Below, in pieces: positions 27,334-36,022 of a stretch of 64,000 nt of DNA (within the stretch, counting starts at the first letter, position 1; each line of letters opens with the position of its first letter). Both the position numbers and the translations under genes were made by a program. Origin of the DNA: Marinobacterium marinum (GTDB lineage: Bacteria; Pseudomonadota; Gammaproteobacteria; Pseudomonadales; Balneatricaceae); NCBI RefSeq assembly GCF_013868415.1, contig NZ_JACEMT010000049.1, positions 202,489 to 266,488 of the forward strand. The letters are read 5' to 3'. The notes beneath the pieces were generated by a model. It was not told where the DNA came from and made no database searches. It saw only the letters and a program-made list of their open reading frames with translations.

Positions 27334-28827
27334 ATGACTCAGCATGTACCACTCATGATCGGTGGCGAATTTGTCCAGAGTGAAACCGCTCAGTGGTTGC
27401 CGGTGACCAATCCCGCGACCCAGGATGTACTGGCCCAGGTGCCCTGTGCCACGGAGGAAGAGGTCGAGCGTGCGGTGGAATCCGCCAAAGCGGCATTCGA
27501 AACCTGGAAGGAAACGTCTGTTGGTGACCGTGCGCGTTTGATGCTGCGTTACCAGGCGTTGCTGAAGGAGCATCATGACGAGCTGGCTGAACTGCTGGCG
27601 CAGGAAACCGGCAAGACTTTCGATGATGCCAAAGGTGATGTATGGCGCGGTATTGAGGTGGTGGAGCATGCCTGTAATATCGCCTCCCTGAGTATGGGGG
27701 AAACGGTCGAGAATGTGGCCCGCAAAATCGACTGCTACAGCATCACCCAGCCACTGGGTGTATGTGTCGGTATTACGCCGTTCAACTTCCCGGCCATGAT
27801 TCCGCTGTGGATGTTCCCGATGGCTATTGCCTGCGGCAACACCTTTGTCCTGAAACCTTCCGAACAAGACCCTCTGACACCCATGCGTCTGGCTGAACTG
27901 TTCAAGGAAGCGGGCGCTCCCGATGGTGTACTTCAGGTGCTTCACGGTACCAAGGATGTCGTCAATCAGCTGCTGACGCACAAGGATACACCGGCTATTT
28001 CATTCGTCGGTTCCGTTAACGTGGGTGAGCACATCTACCGCACCGGTACCGATCATATGAAGCGTGTTCAGGCTTTTGCCGGCGCCAAGAACCATATGGT
28101 TGTCATGCCGGATGCGTCGAAAAACCAGGTTATCAACAACATTGCCGGTGCGTCTGTGGGGGCCGGTGGTCAGCGTTGCATGGCGATTTCGGTTGCCGTA
28201 TTTGTGGGCGAGTCGCGCGAATGGATTCCGGAAGTGCGTGATGCCCTGGCCAAAGTTCGCCCGGGCGTCTGGAATGATCCCGAAGCCGCATACGGTCCGT
28301 TAATCAATCCGCAGGCCAAAGAACGCGTGCTGCGCCTGATCCAGGAAGGCAAGGATGCGGGTGCGGATTGCATGCTGGACGGTACCGAGTGTGTGGTTGA
28401 TGGGTATCCGGACGGCAACTGGGTAGGGCCGACCATGTTCAGCAATGTGACGCGTGACATGTCGATTTATCAGGAGGAAATCTTCGGGCCGGTGCTGATC
28501 GCGCTGGAGGTGGATACTATCGAGGAGGCGATCGCCCTGATCAACGAGAACCCCTATGGTAACGGAACCTCCATCTTTACGTCGTCCGGTGCAGCTGCAC
28601 GCAAGTACCAGCACGAAATCAAGGTGGGGCAGGTGGGTATCAACGTACCGGTTCCGGTGCCGCTGCCGATGTTCTCCTTCACCGGCTGGCGCAAGTCCTT
28701 CTATGGTGATCAGCACGCCTACGGCAAGCAGGCTGTGAAATTCTACACTGAAACCAAAACCGTTACGGCACGCTGGTTTGAAGACGATATTGCCAGCGGT
28801 CCGAATATGACCATCCAGTTGAAATAA
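27334..28827 (+). CDS. mmsA: Methylmalonate-semialdehyde dehydrogenase (CoA-acylating)
   Basis: 497 aa from the ATG at 27334; an upstream TTG at 27310 is less likely because the family begins near [15 protein letters not shown]. It converts methylmalonate semialdehyde to propionyl-CoA with NAD+ and CoA. It carries the ALDH glycine motif [16 protein letters not shown] and the catalytic cysteine in [20 protein letters not shown] in the QRCMA context is characteristic of MmsA-type CoA-dependent ALDHs. It is the first gene of the valine operon. The final step of valine breakdown being first in the operon is common in Pseudomonas mmsAB. Confidence 0.96.
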   Translation: MTQHVPLMIGGEFVQSETAQWLPVTNPATQDVLAQVPCATEEEVERAVESAKAAFETWKETSVGDRARLMLRYQALLKEHHDELAELLAQETGKTFDDAKGDVWRGIEVVEHACNIASLSMGETVENVARKIDCYSITQPLGVCVGITPFNFPAMIPLWMFPMAIACGNTFVLKPSEQDPLTPMRLAELFKEAGAPDGVLQVLHGTKDVVNQLLTHKDTPAISFVGSVNVGEHIYRTGTDHMKRVQAFAGAKNHMVVMPDASKNQVINNIAGASVGAGGQRCMAISVAVFVGESREWIPEVRDALAKVRPGVWNDPEAAYGPLINPQAKERVLRLIQEGKDAGADCMLDGTECVVDGYPDGNWVGPTMFSNVTRDMSIYQEEIFGPVLIALEVDTIEEAIALINENPYGNGTSIFTSSGAAARKYQHEIKVGQVGINVPVPVPLPMFSFTGWRKSFYGDQHAYGKQAVKFYTETKTVTARWFEDDIASGPNMTIQLK

Positions 28828-28849
28828 AACGCTGATTGAATAAATAAAA

Positions 28850-28881
28850 GCCGTGGCTGTCGCTGTAGTGATGGCCACGGC
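28850..28881 (+). other. Intra-operon hairpin between mmsA and the acyl-CoA dehydrogenase gene
   Basis: GCCGTGGC (28850-28857) and GCCACGGC (28874-28881) are perfect 8-bp arms around a 16-nt loop, with no T-run after it. It may attenuate or stabilise the message. Confidence 0.5.
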
Positions 28882-28913
28882 GATAACTATAAAAAGCGTG
28901 TCCGAGGTATGGA

Positions 28914-30068
28914 ATGGATTTTGAACTGAATGAAGATCAGACCGCCTTTGCCGATATGGCGAGGGCGTTTGCTCAAAACGAGTTGGAGCCCAATGCAGCC
29001 GAATGGGATCAGGAGGCAATTTTTCCCATTGATGTGCTGCAGAAAGCCGGTGAACTGGGATTCTGCTCCCTGTACACGCCAGAAGAGGTGGGTGGTCTGG
29101 GGCTGAGTCGCCTTGATGCCAGTATCATTTTTGAACAGCTGGCGATGGGTTGCACCTCTACCACGGCCTATATCACCATCCACAATATGGTGAGCTGGAT
29201 GGTGGCGAGTTTCGGTGGTCCCGCTGTGATCGAGCAGTGGGGTGAGGGGCTGGCCAGTGGCCAGATGCTGGGTTCCTACTGCCTGACTGAACCCAATGCA
29301 GGTTCCGATGCGGCATCCCTGAAAACCACGGCCCGCCTTGAGGGCGACCATTATGTCCTCAATGGCAGCAAGATTTTCATTTCCGGCGCAGGCAGCACCG
29401 ACGTGCTGGTGGTAATGGCGCGTACCGGCGGTGAAGGTGCTGCCGGCATTTCGGCGTTTGCCGTAGATGCCAAGGCTGACGGCATCAGCTACGGCCGCAA
29501 GGAAGACAAGATGGGCTGGAACTGCCAGCCGACCCGCATGATTACCTTCGAAGACGTGCGTGTACCGGCTGAAAACCTGCTGGCACAGGAAGGTGAAGGC
29601 TTCAAGATCGCCATGAAGGGTCTGGACGGCGGTCGTATCAACATCGCCACCTGCTCCGTGGGCACCGCTCAGCAGGCGCTGAACAAGGCTACCGAGTACA
29701 TGCTGGAGCGCAAGCAGTTCGGCAAGCGCCTGGCCGATTTCCAAGCGTTGCAATTCCGTCTTGCGGACATGCAGACCGAACTGGTTGCTGCCCGTCAGAT
29801 GGTGCGCCTGGCTGCCAGTAAACTGGACAACGGCCATGCTGATGCCACCACATACTGTGCCATGGCCAAACGTTTCGCCACGGATGTGTGCTACAACATC
29901 TGCGACGAAGCACTGCAGTTGTATGGCGGTAACGGCTATATCAAGGAATACCCGATGGAGCGTTATCTGCGCGATACCCGCGTGCATCGTATTCTGGAAG
30001 GCACCAACGAAGTCATGCGCCTGATTATCTCCCGCCGTGTTTTGGCGGAAGGTGCGGCCGAGCTGTAA
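28914..30068 (+). CDS. Acyl-CoA dehydrogenase, probable isobutyryl-CoA dehydrogenase
   Basis: 384 aa. Acyl-CoA dehydrogenase signatures: LGSYCLTEPNAGSDAASLKTTA for substrate/flavin binding, and EALQLYGGNGYIKEYPMERYLRDTRVHRILEGTNEVMRLIISRRVL at the C-terminus. The glutamate in ALQLYGGNGYIKEYPMERY..HRILEGTNEV (the E of ILEGTNE) is the usual catalytic base of short-chain enzymes. Between mmsA and the 3-hydroxyisobutyryl-CoA genes it should oxidise isobutyryl-CoA to methacrylyl-CoA, donating electrons to ETF. Substrate is inferred from context. Confidence 0.9.
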   Translation: MDFELNEDQTAFADMARAFAQNELEPNAAEWDQEAIFPIDVLQKAGELGFCSLYTPEEVGGLGLSRLDASIIFEQLAMGCTSTTAYITIHNMVSWMVASFGGPAVIEQWGEGLASGQMLGSYCLTEPNAGSDAASLKTTARLEGDHYVLNGSKIFISGAGSTDVLVVMARTGGEGAAGISAFAVDAKADGISYGRKEDKMGWNCQPTRMITFEDVRVPAENLLAQEGEGFKIAMKGLDGGRINIATCSVGTAQQALNKATEYMLERKQFGKRLADFQALQFRLADMQTELVAARQMVRLAASKLDNGHADATTYCAMAKRFATDVCYNICDEALQLYGGNGYIKEYPMERYLRDTRVHRILEGTNEVMRLIISRRVLAEGAAEL

Positions 30069-30106
30069 GCCGATTGACGAGATAAGAGTTTAAGGAGAGC
30101 AGGGAA

Positions 30107-30883
30107 ATGTCTGAACCGATTCGAGTAGAAAAGCGTGGTCATGTTGCACTGCTGACCATGAACAACCCGCCGGCCAACACCTGGACCGCAGATAGCCTCA
30201 AGGCACTGGTCAGTATTGTTGAAGAACTGAATGCAGATCGCGATATCTGGAGTCTGGTATTGACCGGTGAAGGCGAAAAGTTTTTCTCGGCCGGTGCTGA
30301 TCTGAAATTGTTTGCCGATGGTGATCGAGCGGTTGCCGGTGATATGGCGCGCCTGTTTGGTGAAGCCTTTGAAACCTTGAGCTGTTTCCGTGGTGTCTCC
30401 ATTGCGGCCGTGAACGGCTTCGCCATGGGTGGTGGCCTGGAAGTGGCGCTGGCCTGTGACCTGCGTGTGGCTGAAGCTCAGGCGCAGATGGCACTGCCGG
30501 AAGCAAAAGTCGGCCTGCTGCCCTGTGCAGGCGGTACCCAGAATCTGACCTGGCTGGTCGGCGAAGGCTGGGCCAAGCGCATGATTCTGTGTGGCGAGCG
30601 TGTCAAGGCTGACAAGGCGCTGGAAATCGGTCTGGTGGAGGAAGTGGTCGAGCAGGGGCAGGCACTGGAGCGTGCATTGCAGCTGGCTGAGCAGGTAGGC
30701 GAGCAGAGTCCCTCCGCCGTTGCGGCTTGTAAGACGCTGATCCAGTCCGGTCGTAGCCGGCCGCTGGACCAGGGGTACATCATCGAGCGCGAACTCTTCG
30801 TGGACCTGTTCCATACCGAAGACCAGCGTGAAGGGGTTAATGCCTTCCTTGAGAAGCGCAAGGCTGAATGGAAGAACCGTTAA
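30107..30883 (+). CDS. Enoyl-CoA hydratase, probably methacrylyl-CoA hydratase
   Basis: 258 aa. Crotonase fold with the oxyanion-hole segments KFFSAGADLKLFADG and AVNGFAMGGGLEVALACDLRVAEAQAQMALPEAKVGLLPCAGGTQNLTWLVG, including both catalytic glutamates expected of a hydratase (in FAMGGGLE and ALPEAKVG). In this operon it should hydrate methacrylyl-CoA to 3-hydroxyisobutyryl-CoA. Good ribosome site AAGGAGAGC. It is 12 bp ahead of the hydrolase gene. The alternative is a general short-chain enoyl-CoA hydratase. Confidence 0.9.
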   Translation: MSEPIRVEKRGHVALLTMNNPPANTWTADSLKALVSIVEELNADRDIWSLVLTGEGEKFFSAGADLKLFADGDRAVAGDMARLFGEAFETLSCFRGVSIAAVNGFAMGGGLEVALACDLRVAEAQAQMALPEAKVGLLPCAGGTQNLTWLVGEGWAKRMILCGERVKADKALEIGLVEEVVEQGQALERALQLAEQVGEQSPSAVAACKTLIQSGRSRPLDQGYIIERELFVDLFHTEDQREGVNAFLEKRKAEWKNR

Positions 30884-30895
30884 CAGGAGTCTGAC

Positions 30896-31993
30896 ATGAG
30901 CTGTGTACTCTTTACCGAACACGCGACCAAGGATGGCCAGATTATTGGTGAAATCCGTCTCAATGCGGAGAAATCACTGAATGCGCTGACGCTGGAAATG
31001 ATCGATCTGATCCAGCCCAAACTGGATGCTTGGCGCGACGACAGCAATGTGGTTGCAGTCCTGCTCGACAGTGCCGGTGACAAGGCGTTTTGTGCAGGCG
31101 GTGATATCGTCAACTTGTACAAATCCATGGTTGCCAACGACAGCGATTTCCCGGAGCAGTTCTTCACCCGTGAGTATCGCCTGGACTATTCGCTGCACAC
31201 CTATCCCAAGCCGGTGATCTGCTGGGGCAGTGGCATTGTCATGGGCGGCGGCATGGGTCTGATGAATGGCTGCAGTCATCGTGTCGTGACCGAAACCTCA
31301 CATCTGGCCATGCCGGAAGTGACCATCGGCCTGTACCCGGATGTGGGCGGCAGCTGGTTCCTCAACCGTATGCCAGGTGGCACCGGCCTGTTCCTGGGGT
31401 TGACGGGTAATCCGATCAATGCGGCTGACGCCCTGTATCTGGGCCTGGCTGACCGGGCGGTTAAGGCGGATATGCGCGAAGGCATGTTGCAGCGCCTGCA
31501 GAGCGAGCACTGGGGCGATGATGCCGGTGGTGTTGTCAGTCGTGTGCTGCGCGAACTTGAAGATGAGTCCCGCGCTACGTTCGACGAGATGGTCGCACCG
31601 ATTCGGGCGCACGAAGCGCTGATCCGTGAAGTGACTGACCATGACTCTGTTGAAGAGATGGTGGAAGCGCTGCAGGCGATTGAATCGGATGACAAGTGGG
31701 TCAAGCGTGCTCAGAAGGCGATCACACACGGTAGCCCGCTGTCACTGAAATTAATTCACGAGCAGTTGCGTCGCTGTCGTCACATGTCACTGCGCGAGGT
31801 GTTCCAGAATGAGCTGGTGCTGTCCGTGCAGTGTTGTCGCCACCGAGAGCTTCAGGAAGGGGTGCGAGCCTTGTTGATCGACAAGGATGGCAAGCCACAG
31901 TGGACGTTCTCGGTTGTTGATGAGGTGGAAGACGAATTCCTCAGCGGCTTGTTTGAATCACCCTGGGCAGCACATCCGCTGGCTGACCTTTAA
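30896..31993 (+). CDS. 3-hydroxyisobutyryl-CoA hydrolase (enoyl-CoA hydratase/isomerase family)
   Basis: 365 aa, the length of HIBCH-type hydrolases and about 100 residues longer than a normal crotonase. It shows KAFCAGGDIVNLYKSM and CWGSGIVMGGGMGLMNGCSHRVVTETSHLAMPEVTIGLYPDVGGSWFLNRMPG, the last being the family fingerprint (PDVGGS with glycine rich approach), and a C-terminal ECH_2 domain. It releases free 3-hydroxyisobutyrate from the CoA ester, detoxifying methacrylyl-CoA flux in valine breakdown. Family call is firm; function agrees with the operon. Confidence 0.93.
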   Translation: MSCVLFTEHATKDGQIIGEIRLNAEKSLNALTLEMIDLIQPKLDAWRDDSNVVAVLLDSAGDKAFCAGGDIVNLYKSMVANDSDFPEQFFTREYRLDYSLHTYPKPVICWGSGIVMGGGMGLMNGCSHRVVTETSHLAMPEVTIGLYPDVGGSWFLNRMPGGTGLFLGLTGNPINAADALYLGLADRAVKADMREGMLQRLQSEHWGDDAGGVVSRVLRELEDESRATFDEMVAPIRAHEALIREVTDHDSVEEMVEALQAIESDDKWVKRAQKAITHGSPLSLKLIHEQLRRCRHMSLREVFQNELVLSVQCCRHRELQEGVRALLIDKDGKPQWTFSVVDEVEDEFLSGLFESPWAAHPLADL

Positions 31994-32084
31994 CAGTCAG
32001 TTCTGAGACGGGCAGAGGTGGGCCTGCGAGGCCTGCCGATACACACTTACGACTTACAGCATAATAAAAACAAGGATACTCATT

Positions 32085-32978
32085 ATGGCGACTATCGCAT
32101 TCATCGGTCTGGGTAACATGGGCGGCCCCATGGCAGCCAATCTGGCCAAGGCCGGTCATACCGTAAAAGCGTTCGACCTTTCTCCCAAGGCATTGGAAAC
32201 CGCAGCCGAGCAGGGCTGCCAGGTTGCCGAAAGTGCTCAGCATGCGGCCACCGGTGCGGATTTCGTGATCTCCATGTTGCCGGCTGGTAAACACGTCCAG
32301 GGCCTGTATGTGACCGGTGAACAACCCCTGTTCGATTTGCTGGGTAACGATGCTCTGGTCATCGACTGCTCGACTATCGATGCCGAAACCGCGCGCAGCG
32401 TGGCTGCTGCCGGTGCCGAAAAAGGCGTTGGCTTTATCGATGCACCGGTATCCGGCGGTGTAGGTGGTGCTCAGGCGGGCACGCTGACCTTTATCGTCGG
32501 CGGTACCGATGCCCAGTTCCAGAAGGCGCAGCCGATTCTGGAATGCATGGGCAAGAATATCTTTCACGCCGGTGATCACGGTGCCGGGCAGATCGCCAAG
32601 GTCTGCAACAACATGCTGCTGGGCATTCTGATGGCCGGTACCTGTGAAGCACTGAACATGGGTGTCAAGAACGGCCTGGACCCGAAAGTCCTGTCGGACA
32701 TCATGAAGCAGAGCTCAGGCAACAACTGGGCGCTGCAGGTGTATAACCCGGTTCCGGGTGTGATGGATGGCGTTCCGGCTTCACGTGACTACCAGGGCGG
32801 TTTCCAGGTTGATCTGATGTTCAAGGATCTGGGACTGGCCATGGAAGTGAGTCAGCAGAGCGCGTCGGCGACACCAATGGGATCTGCCGCACGTGCGCTG
32901 TTCAATCTGCATAAGGCGGCTGGTCACGGCAGTCTGGACTTTTCCAGCTTGATCAAGCTGTATCAGGACGCGGAATAA
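32085..32978 (+). CDS. mmsB: 3-hydroxyisobutyrate dehydrogenase
   Basis: 297 aa. It oxidises 3-hydroxyisobutyrate to methylmalonate semialdehyde with NAD+. N-terminal Rossmann motif FIGLGNMGGPMAANLAKAGH, substrate-site FIDAPVSGGVGGAQAGTLTFIVGG, and the catalytic lysine in GAGQIAKVCNNMLLG. Its product is the substrate of MmsA at the head of the operon. It follows the hydrolase gene by 91 bp and is separated from prpE by a palindromic hairpin region. Confidence 0.95.
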   Translation: MATIAFIGLGNMGGPMAANLAKAGHTVKAFDLSPKALETAAEQGCQVAESAQHAATGADFVISMLPAGKHVQGLYVTGEQPLFDLLGNDALVIDCSTIDAETARSVAAAGAEKGVGFIDAPVSGGVGGAQAGTLTFIVGGTDAQFQKAQPILECMGKNIFHAGDHGAGQIAKVCNNMLLGILMAGTCEALNMGVKNGLDPKVLSDIMKQSSGNNWALQVYNPVPGVMDGVPASRDYQGGFQVDLMFKDLGLAMEVSQQSASATPMGSAARALFNLHKAAGHGSLDFSSLIKLYQDAE

Positions 32979-32986
32979 AAATTATT

Positions 32987-33030
32987 GGCCATATATGGCC
33001 GTGCCTTGGGGCGGCACCCGAGGGTGCCGC
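32987..33030 (+). other. Palindromes between mmsB and prpE
   Basis: GGCCATATATGGCC (32987-33000) is a perfect 14-bp palindrome; GCGGCACCC (33011-33019) and GGGTGCCGC (33022-33030) are perfect 9-bp arms with a 2-base gap. No T-tract follows in the plus direction (TCACGCATAAAAA), so read-through into prpE is probable, with reduced or processed message. Confidence 0.5.
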
Positions 33031-33062
33031 TCACGCATAAAAAAAATAAAATGAGGTGGAGC

Positions 33063-34952
33063 ATGGATTACAACGAACAGTACCGGTCCGCGAGTGAAAG
33101 TCCGGAAGCATACTGGACAGAGCAGGCCAAACGGATTGCCTGGTTCACGCCGCCACAAACCCCCTTGACGATGACCGATTGGGGTACCTATAGCTGGTTT
33201 GCCGATGGTGAACTGAACAGCTGCTATCTGGCGGTCGATCATCAAATCGAACAGGGGCGTGGCGAACAGGTTGCGATTTATTATGACTCTCCTGTCAGCA
33301 ATACCAAGGAAGCGATCACTTTCGGTGACCTGAAGGAGCGGGTTGCGCGCTTTGCCGGTGCTCTGCGCAAGCTGGGTGTGGAGAAAGGCAACACGGTTGT
33401 GATCTACATGCCGATGATACCGGAAGCGGCTGTCGCCATGCTGGCGTGCGCGCGTCTGGGGGCGGTGCACTCAGTCGTGTTTGGCGGCTTCGCGCCGAAC
33501 GAGCTGGCCATTCGTATTGATGACGCCAAGCCCAAGGTCATTTTGACTGCATCCTGCGGTATCGAAGTCGAGAAGCAGATCGCATACAAGCCTTTAGTCG
33601 ACAAGGCGATTGAGCTGGCCGAACACCAGCCGGAATACACGCTGGTATGCCAGCGCCCGATGCTGAAGGCTGAATTGGACCCGCGCCGTGATCTTGACTG
33701 GTATCAGGCACAGGAGGGGGTGGAGCCTGCCGAATGTGTGCCGGTGAAAGGGTCTGATCCCCTTTATATACTCTATACCTCGGGTACTACGGGGCAGCCG
33801 AAGGGGATTGTACGCGATAACGGTGGTTATGCCGTGGCGTTGCGATATGCCTTGAACAATGTTTATGGCATGAAGCCGGGTGACGTGTGGTGGGGGGCGT
33901 CCGATATCGGTTGGGTGGTGGGACACTCCTTTATTGTCTACGGCCCATTGATGGGGGGCTGTAGTGCCATTTTCTACGAAGGCAAACCGATTAAAACGCC
34001 GGACGCCAGCGCATTCTGGCGCATTATTGACGAGTACAAGGTCAATTCCATGTTCTGTGCGCCGACGGCTTATCGAGCCATCCGTAAGGAAGATCCCGAA
34101 GGCGTACTGTCAAAAGAGTACGACCTGAGCAGCCTGCGCTGGATTTTCGTTGCCGGCGAAAAACTGGATACCTCGACGTACCAATGGTTGCGTGAGTTGC
34201 TCAAGGTGCCGGTGATGGATCACTGGTGGCAGACCGAAACCGGGTGGCCGGTTACCGCACCGATGATGGGGTGGGACAATCCGTCGGAGCCGCGTGCCGG
34301 GTCCACTAACAAACCGATCCCCGGTTATGATATTCAGGTGCTGGATGGAGACGGCGAGCCTGTTGCTGCCGGTGACGCGGGGAATATTTGTATCAAGTTG
34401 CCGTTGCCGCCCGGCGTTGCCTGGAGCATCTGGAACAATAACGATCGTTTTGTCAGTTCATATCTGACAGCGTTTCCGGGCTACTACCATACGGGTGATG
34501 GCGGCTACAAGGATGAAGACAACTATGTCTACATCACCGGACGCACCGATGATGTTATTAATGTCTCGGGTCACCGCCTCTCGACCGGTGAAATGGAAGA
34601 AGTCGTATCGGCTCACCCCGCCGTGGCAGAATGTGCGGTTATCGGCATTGCCGATTCACTGAAAGGGCAGGTGCCGGTTGGTTTGATTGTGCTCAAGGCT
34701 GGCGTTGAGATCGAGGACGACCATTTGGAGCGGGAGCTAGTGGCGATGGTGCGTGAGCAGGTGGGGGCGCTGGCCTGTTTCCACCGTGCGATAGTGGTGC
34801 AGCGTCTGCCGAAAACGCGATCAGGCAAGATTCTGCGGGCCATTCTGCGTAAGATCGCCGCGAGTGAGGCGTACAAGATGCCGTCCACCATTGATGATGA
34901 AAGCATCCTGCCTGAAATAGAGCAGAAAATTCGTGAGGTGGGTATCGCCTGA
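33063..34952 (+). CDS. prpE: Propionyl-CoA synthetase (acetyl-CoA synthetase family)
   Basis: 629 aa from the ATG at 33063 with GAGGTGGAG upstream; the open frame extends back to 32985 but that part is the hairpin region. It makes propionyl-CoA (or acetyl-CoA) from the free acid, ATP and CoA. It begins MDYNEQYRSASESPEAYWTEQAKRI and carries the ANL P-loop LYTSGTTGQPKGIVRDNGG, the A5 motif WWQTETGWP, the hinge YITGRTDDVINVSGHRLSTGEMEE and the acetylatable catalytic lysine in KTRSGKILR. The KGIVRDNGG and length of PrpE/ACSS3 type favour propionate over acetate. It fits the propionyl-CoA outcome of valine breakdown. Confidence 0.88.
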   Translation: MDYNEQYRSASESPEAYWTEQAKRIAWFTPPQTPLTMTDWGTYSWFADGELNSCYLAVDHQIEQGRGEQVAIYYDSPVSNTKEAITFGDLKERVARFAGALRKLGVEKGNTVVIYMPMIPEAAVAMLACARLGAVHSVVFGGFAPNELAIRIDDAKPKVILTASCGIEVEKQIAYKPLVDKAIELAEHQPEYTLVCQRPMLKAELDPRRDLDWYQAQEGVEPAECVPVKGSDPLYILYTSGTTGQPKGIVRDNGGYAVALRYALNNVYGMKPGDVWWGASDIGWVVGHSFIVYGPLMGGCSAIFYEGKPIKTPDASAFWRIIDEYKVNSMFCAPTAYRAIRKEDPEGVLSKEYDLSSLRWIFVAGEKLDTSTYQWLRELLKVPVMDHWWQTETGWPVTAPMMGWDNPSEPRAGSTNKPIPGYDIQVLDGDGEPVAAGDAGNICIKLPLPPGVAWSIWNNNDRFVSSYLTAFPGYYHTGDGGYKDEDNYVYITGRTDDVINVSGHRLSTGEMEEVVSAHPAVAECAVIGIADSLKGQVPVGLIVLKAGVEIEDDHLERELVAMVREQVGALACFHRAIVVQRLPKTRSGKILRAILRKIAASEAYKMPSTIDDESILPEIEQKIREVGIA

Positions 34953-34956
34953 TACT

Positions 34957-34983
34957 AACCGGGGGGATAGCCTCCCCCCGGTT
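34957..34983 (+). other. Perfect 10-bp GC-rich hairpin just after prpE
   Basis: AACCGGGGGG (34957-34966) and CCCCCCGGTT (34974-34983), 7-nt loop. Very stable but lacking a T-tract; it probably blocks 3' exonucleases or pauses RNA polymerase ahead of the real terminator at 35036. Confidence 0.6.
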
Positions 34984-35035
34984 GTCAGTTGTGTTTCGTT
35001 GTTGCAAAACCTTCCATGGAAGGTCTCTCGGACTT

Positions 35036-35059
35036 GAGGGAAGTCATTCCCTCTTTTTT
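35036..35059 (+). terminator. Rho-independent terminator of the mmsA-prpE operon
   Basis: GAGGGAA (35036-35042), loop GTCA, TTCCCTC (35047-35053), then TTTTTT. Perfect 7-bp stem, 84 bp after the prpE stop; a 12-bp palindrome CTTCCATGGAAG lies at 35011-35022. Confidence 0.85.
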
Positions 35060-35083
35060 ATCGCCCGACAGGACGTGGTCGGA

Positions 35084-35524
35084 TTACCGGAAACGTGCTA
35101 TCTCGTGGCATGTATCTTCAGCTGCCTTATGATGCAGCAGCTCGACGCGGTATTGATGACCGGTCAGGCGTTCCAGTGATTTTTCTATGAGTCCAAAACC
35201 AAAGAAGCAGATTGAACGCTGCCCGACAGGGGCCGATTCGACTTTGCCCAAATGATTGAACTCACAGCCCCTGATATGAATCTTGATGTGTTCGCCTTCG
35301 GGTTCGAGTGTGACCTGTTCGAAGGTTCCTATGCTGCTCAAGGCATCGCCGAGCAGGATGCAGGCCTCTTCGGTTGCCAGGTCCTGCGGCCAGTCTGGCC
35401 AAAGCTCTAGACTGCTGTGGGTACCCATGTCGCGCATGGTGGCATGGGCGCCCATACGGCCCAGCATATCAGACAAACCGGTGGAGATACGGGCGAGAAT
35501 AACGTTTCTGGGGTCAACAGACAT
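35084..35524 (-). CDS. Hypothetical protein, possible V4R-like small-molecule-binding domain
   Basis: 146 aa, no signal peptide. I do not recognise it firmly. The C-terminal half has the pattern GFGLIEKSLERLTGHQYRVELLHHKAAEDTCHEIARF, which resembles the end of V4R (4-vinyl-reductase/hydrocarbon-binding) domains: a helix, a strand, then a short loop with an acidic pair and a Cys. The N-terminal half (ISTGLSDMLGRMGAHATMRDMG) also fits the start of that fold. It stands alone, facing the mms operon terminator. Conserved but functionally unassigned. Confidence 0.5.
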   Translation of the reverse strand: MSVDPRNVILARISTGLSDMLGRMGAHATMRDMGTHSSLELWPDWPQDLATEEACILLGDALSSIGTFEQVTLEPEGEHIKIHIRGCEFNHLGKVESAPVGQRSICFFGFGLIEKSLERLTGHQYRVELLHHKAAEDTCHEIARFR

Positions 35525-35778
35525 AATGCAACTCCTTGCATGGGAAAGATCCTGTTTCCGGCGCTGCGACCGGGATAAGGTCTACGCTAACACTGACGCA
35601 TGAAGGCAACAATTAATGCATTAGGAAATTCTTTATTAGTTTGATCTGTATCGATTTGGCGCGTGAATGCCGCTGTACACAGCGAGTGAATGCTGAGGCT
35701 GGTTCTTGCTGCAGCCTGAAGGCACAATAGGCAGCGAGCAGAGCAATTCCGATCTGCATCCACCGAGGAGGGCCTTCC

Positions 35779-35964
35779 ATGAGCCAGACAACACCCCATC
35801 CCAAATTTATCGAAGCTATGCGCCAACTGTCGGCAATGAGCGAAGAGGAGCGGTTATCGGAAGAAAACAAAGAGCTGTTCGAGCAGGCGATGAATTATGC
35901 CCCGCTGGATATTCAGCCTGCTTTAATGGCGATTCGTAAAAAATACGAAGACCCTCTGCACTGA
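35779..35964 (+). CDS. Small hypothetical protein (61 aa)
   Basis: 61 aa, highly charged and helical (MSQTTPHPKFIEAMRQLSAM, then EEERLSEENKELFEQAMNYA). A strong ribosome site GAGGAGGG lies 8 bp upstream, which makes translation credible. No motif is recognised. It is 58 bp ahead of the PhoD-like phosphatase gene on the same strand and could share its transcript. Confidence 0.6.
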   Translation: MSQTTPHPKFIEAMRQLSAMSEEERLSEENKELFEQAMNYAPLDIQPALMAIRKKYEDPLH

Positions 35965-36022
35965 TACCCCATTCACTTTCGAGACAAGGGCCGGGTGCTT
36001 GCCATCCGGTCACTTTTTGGCA

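Noticed and set aside
35706..35939. Open frame of 77 codons overlapping the 61-aa gene
   Set aside because: Out of frame with the gene at 35779, which has the strong ribosome site; no support for the longer frame.
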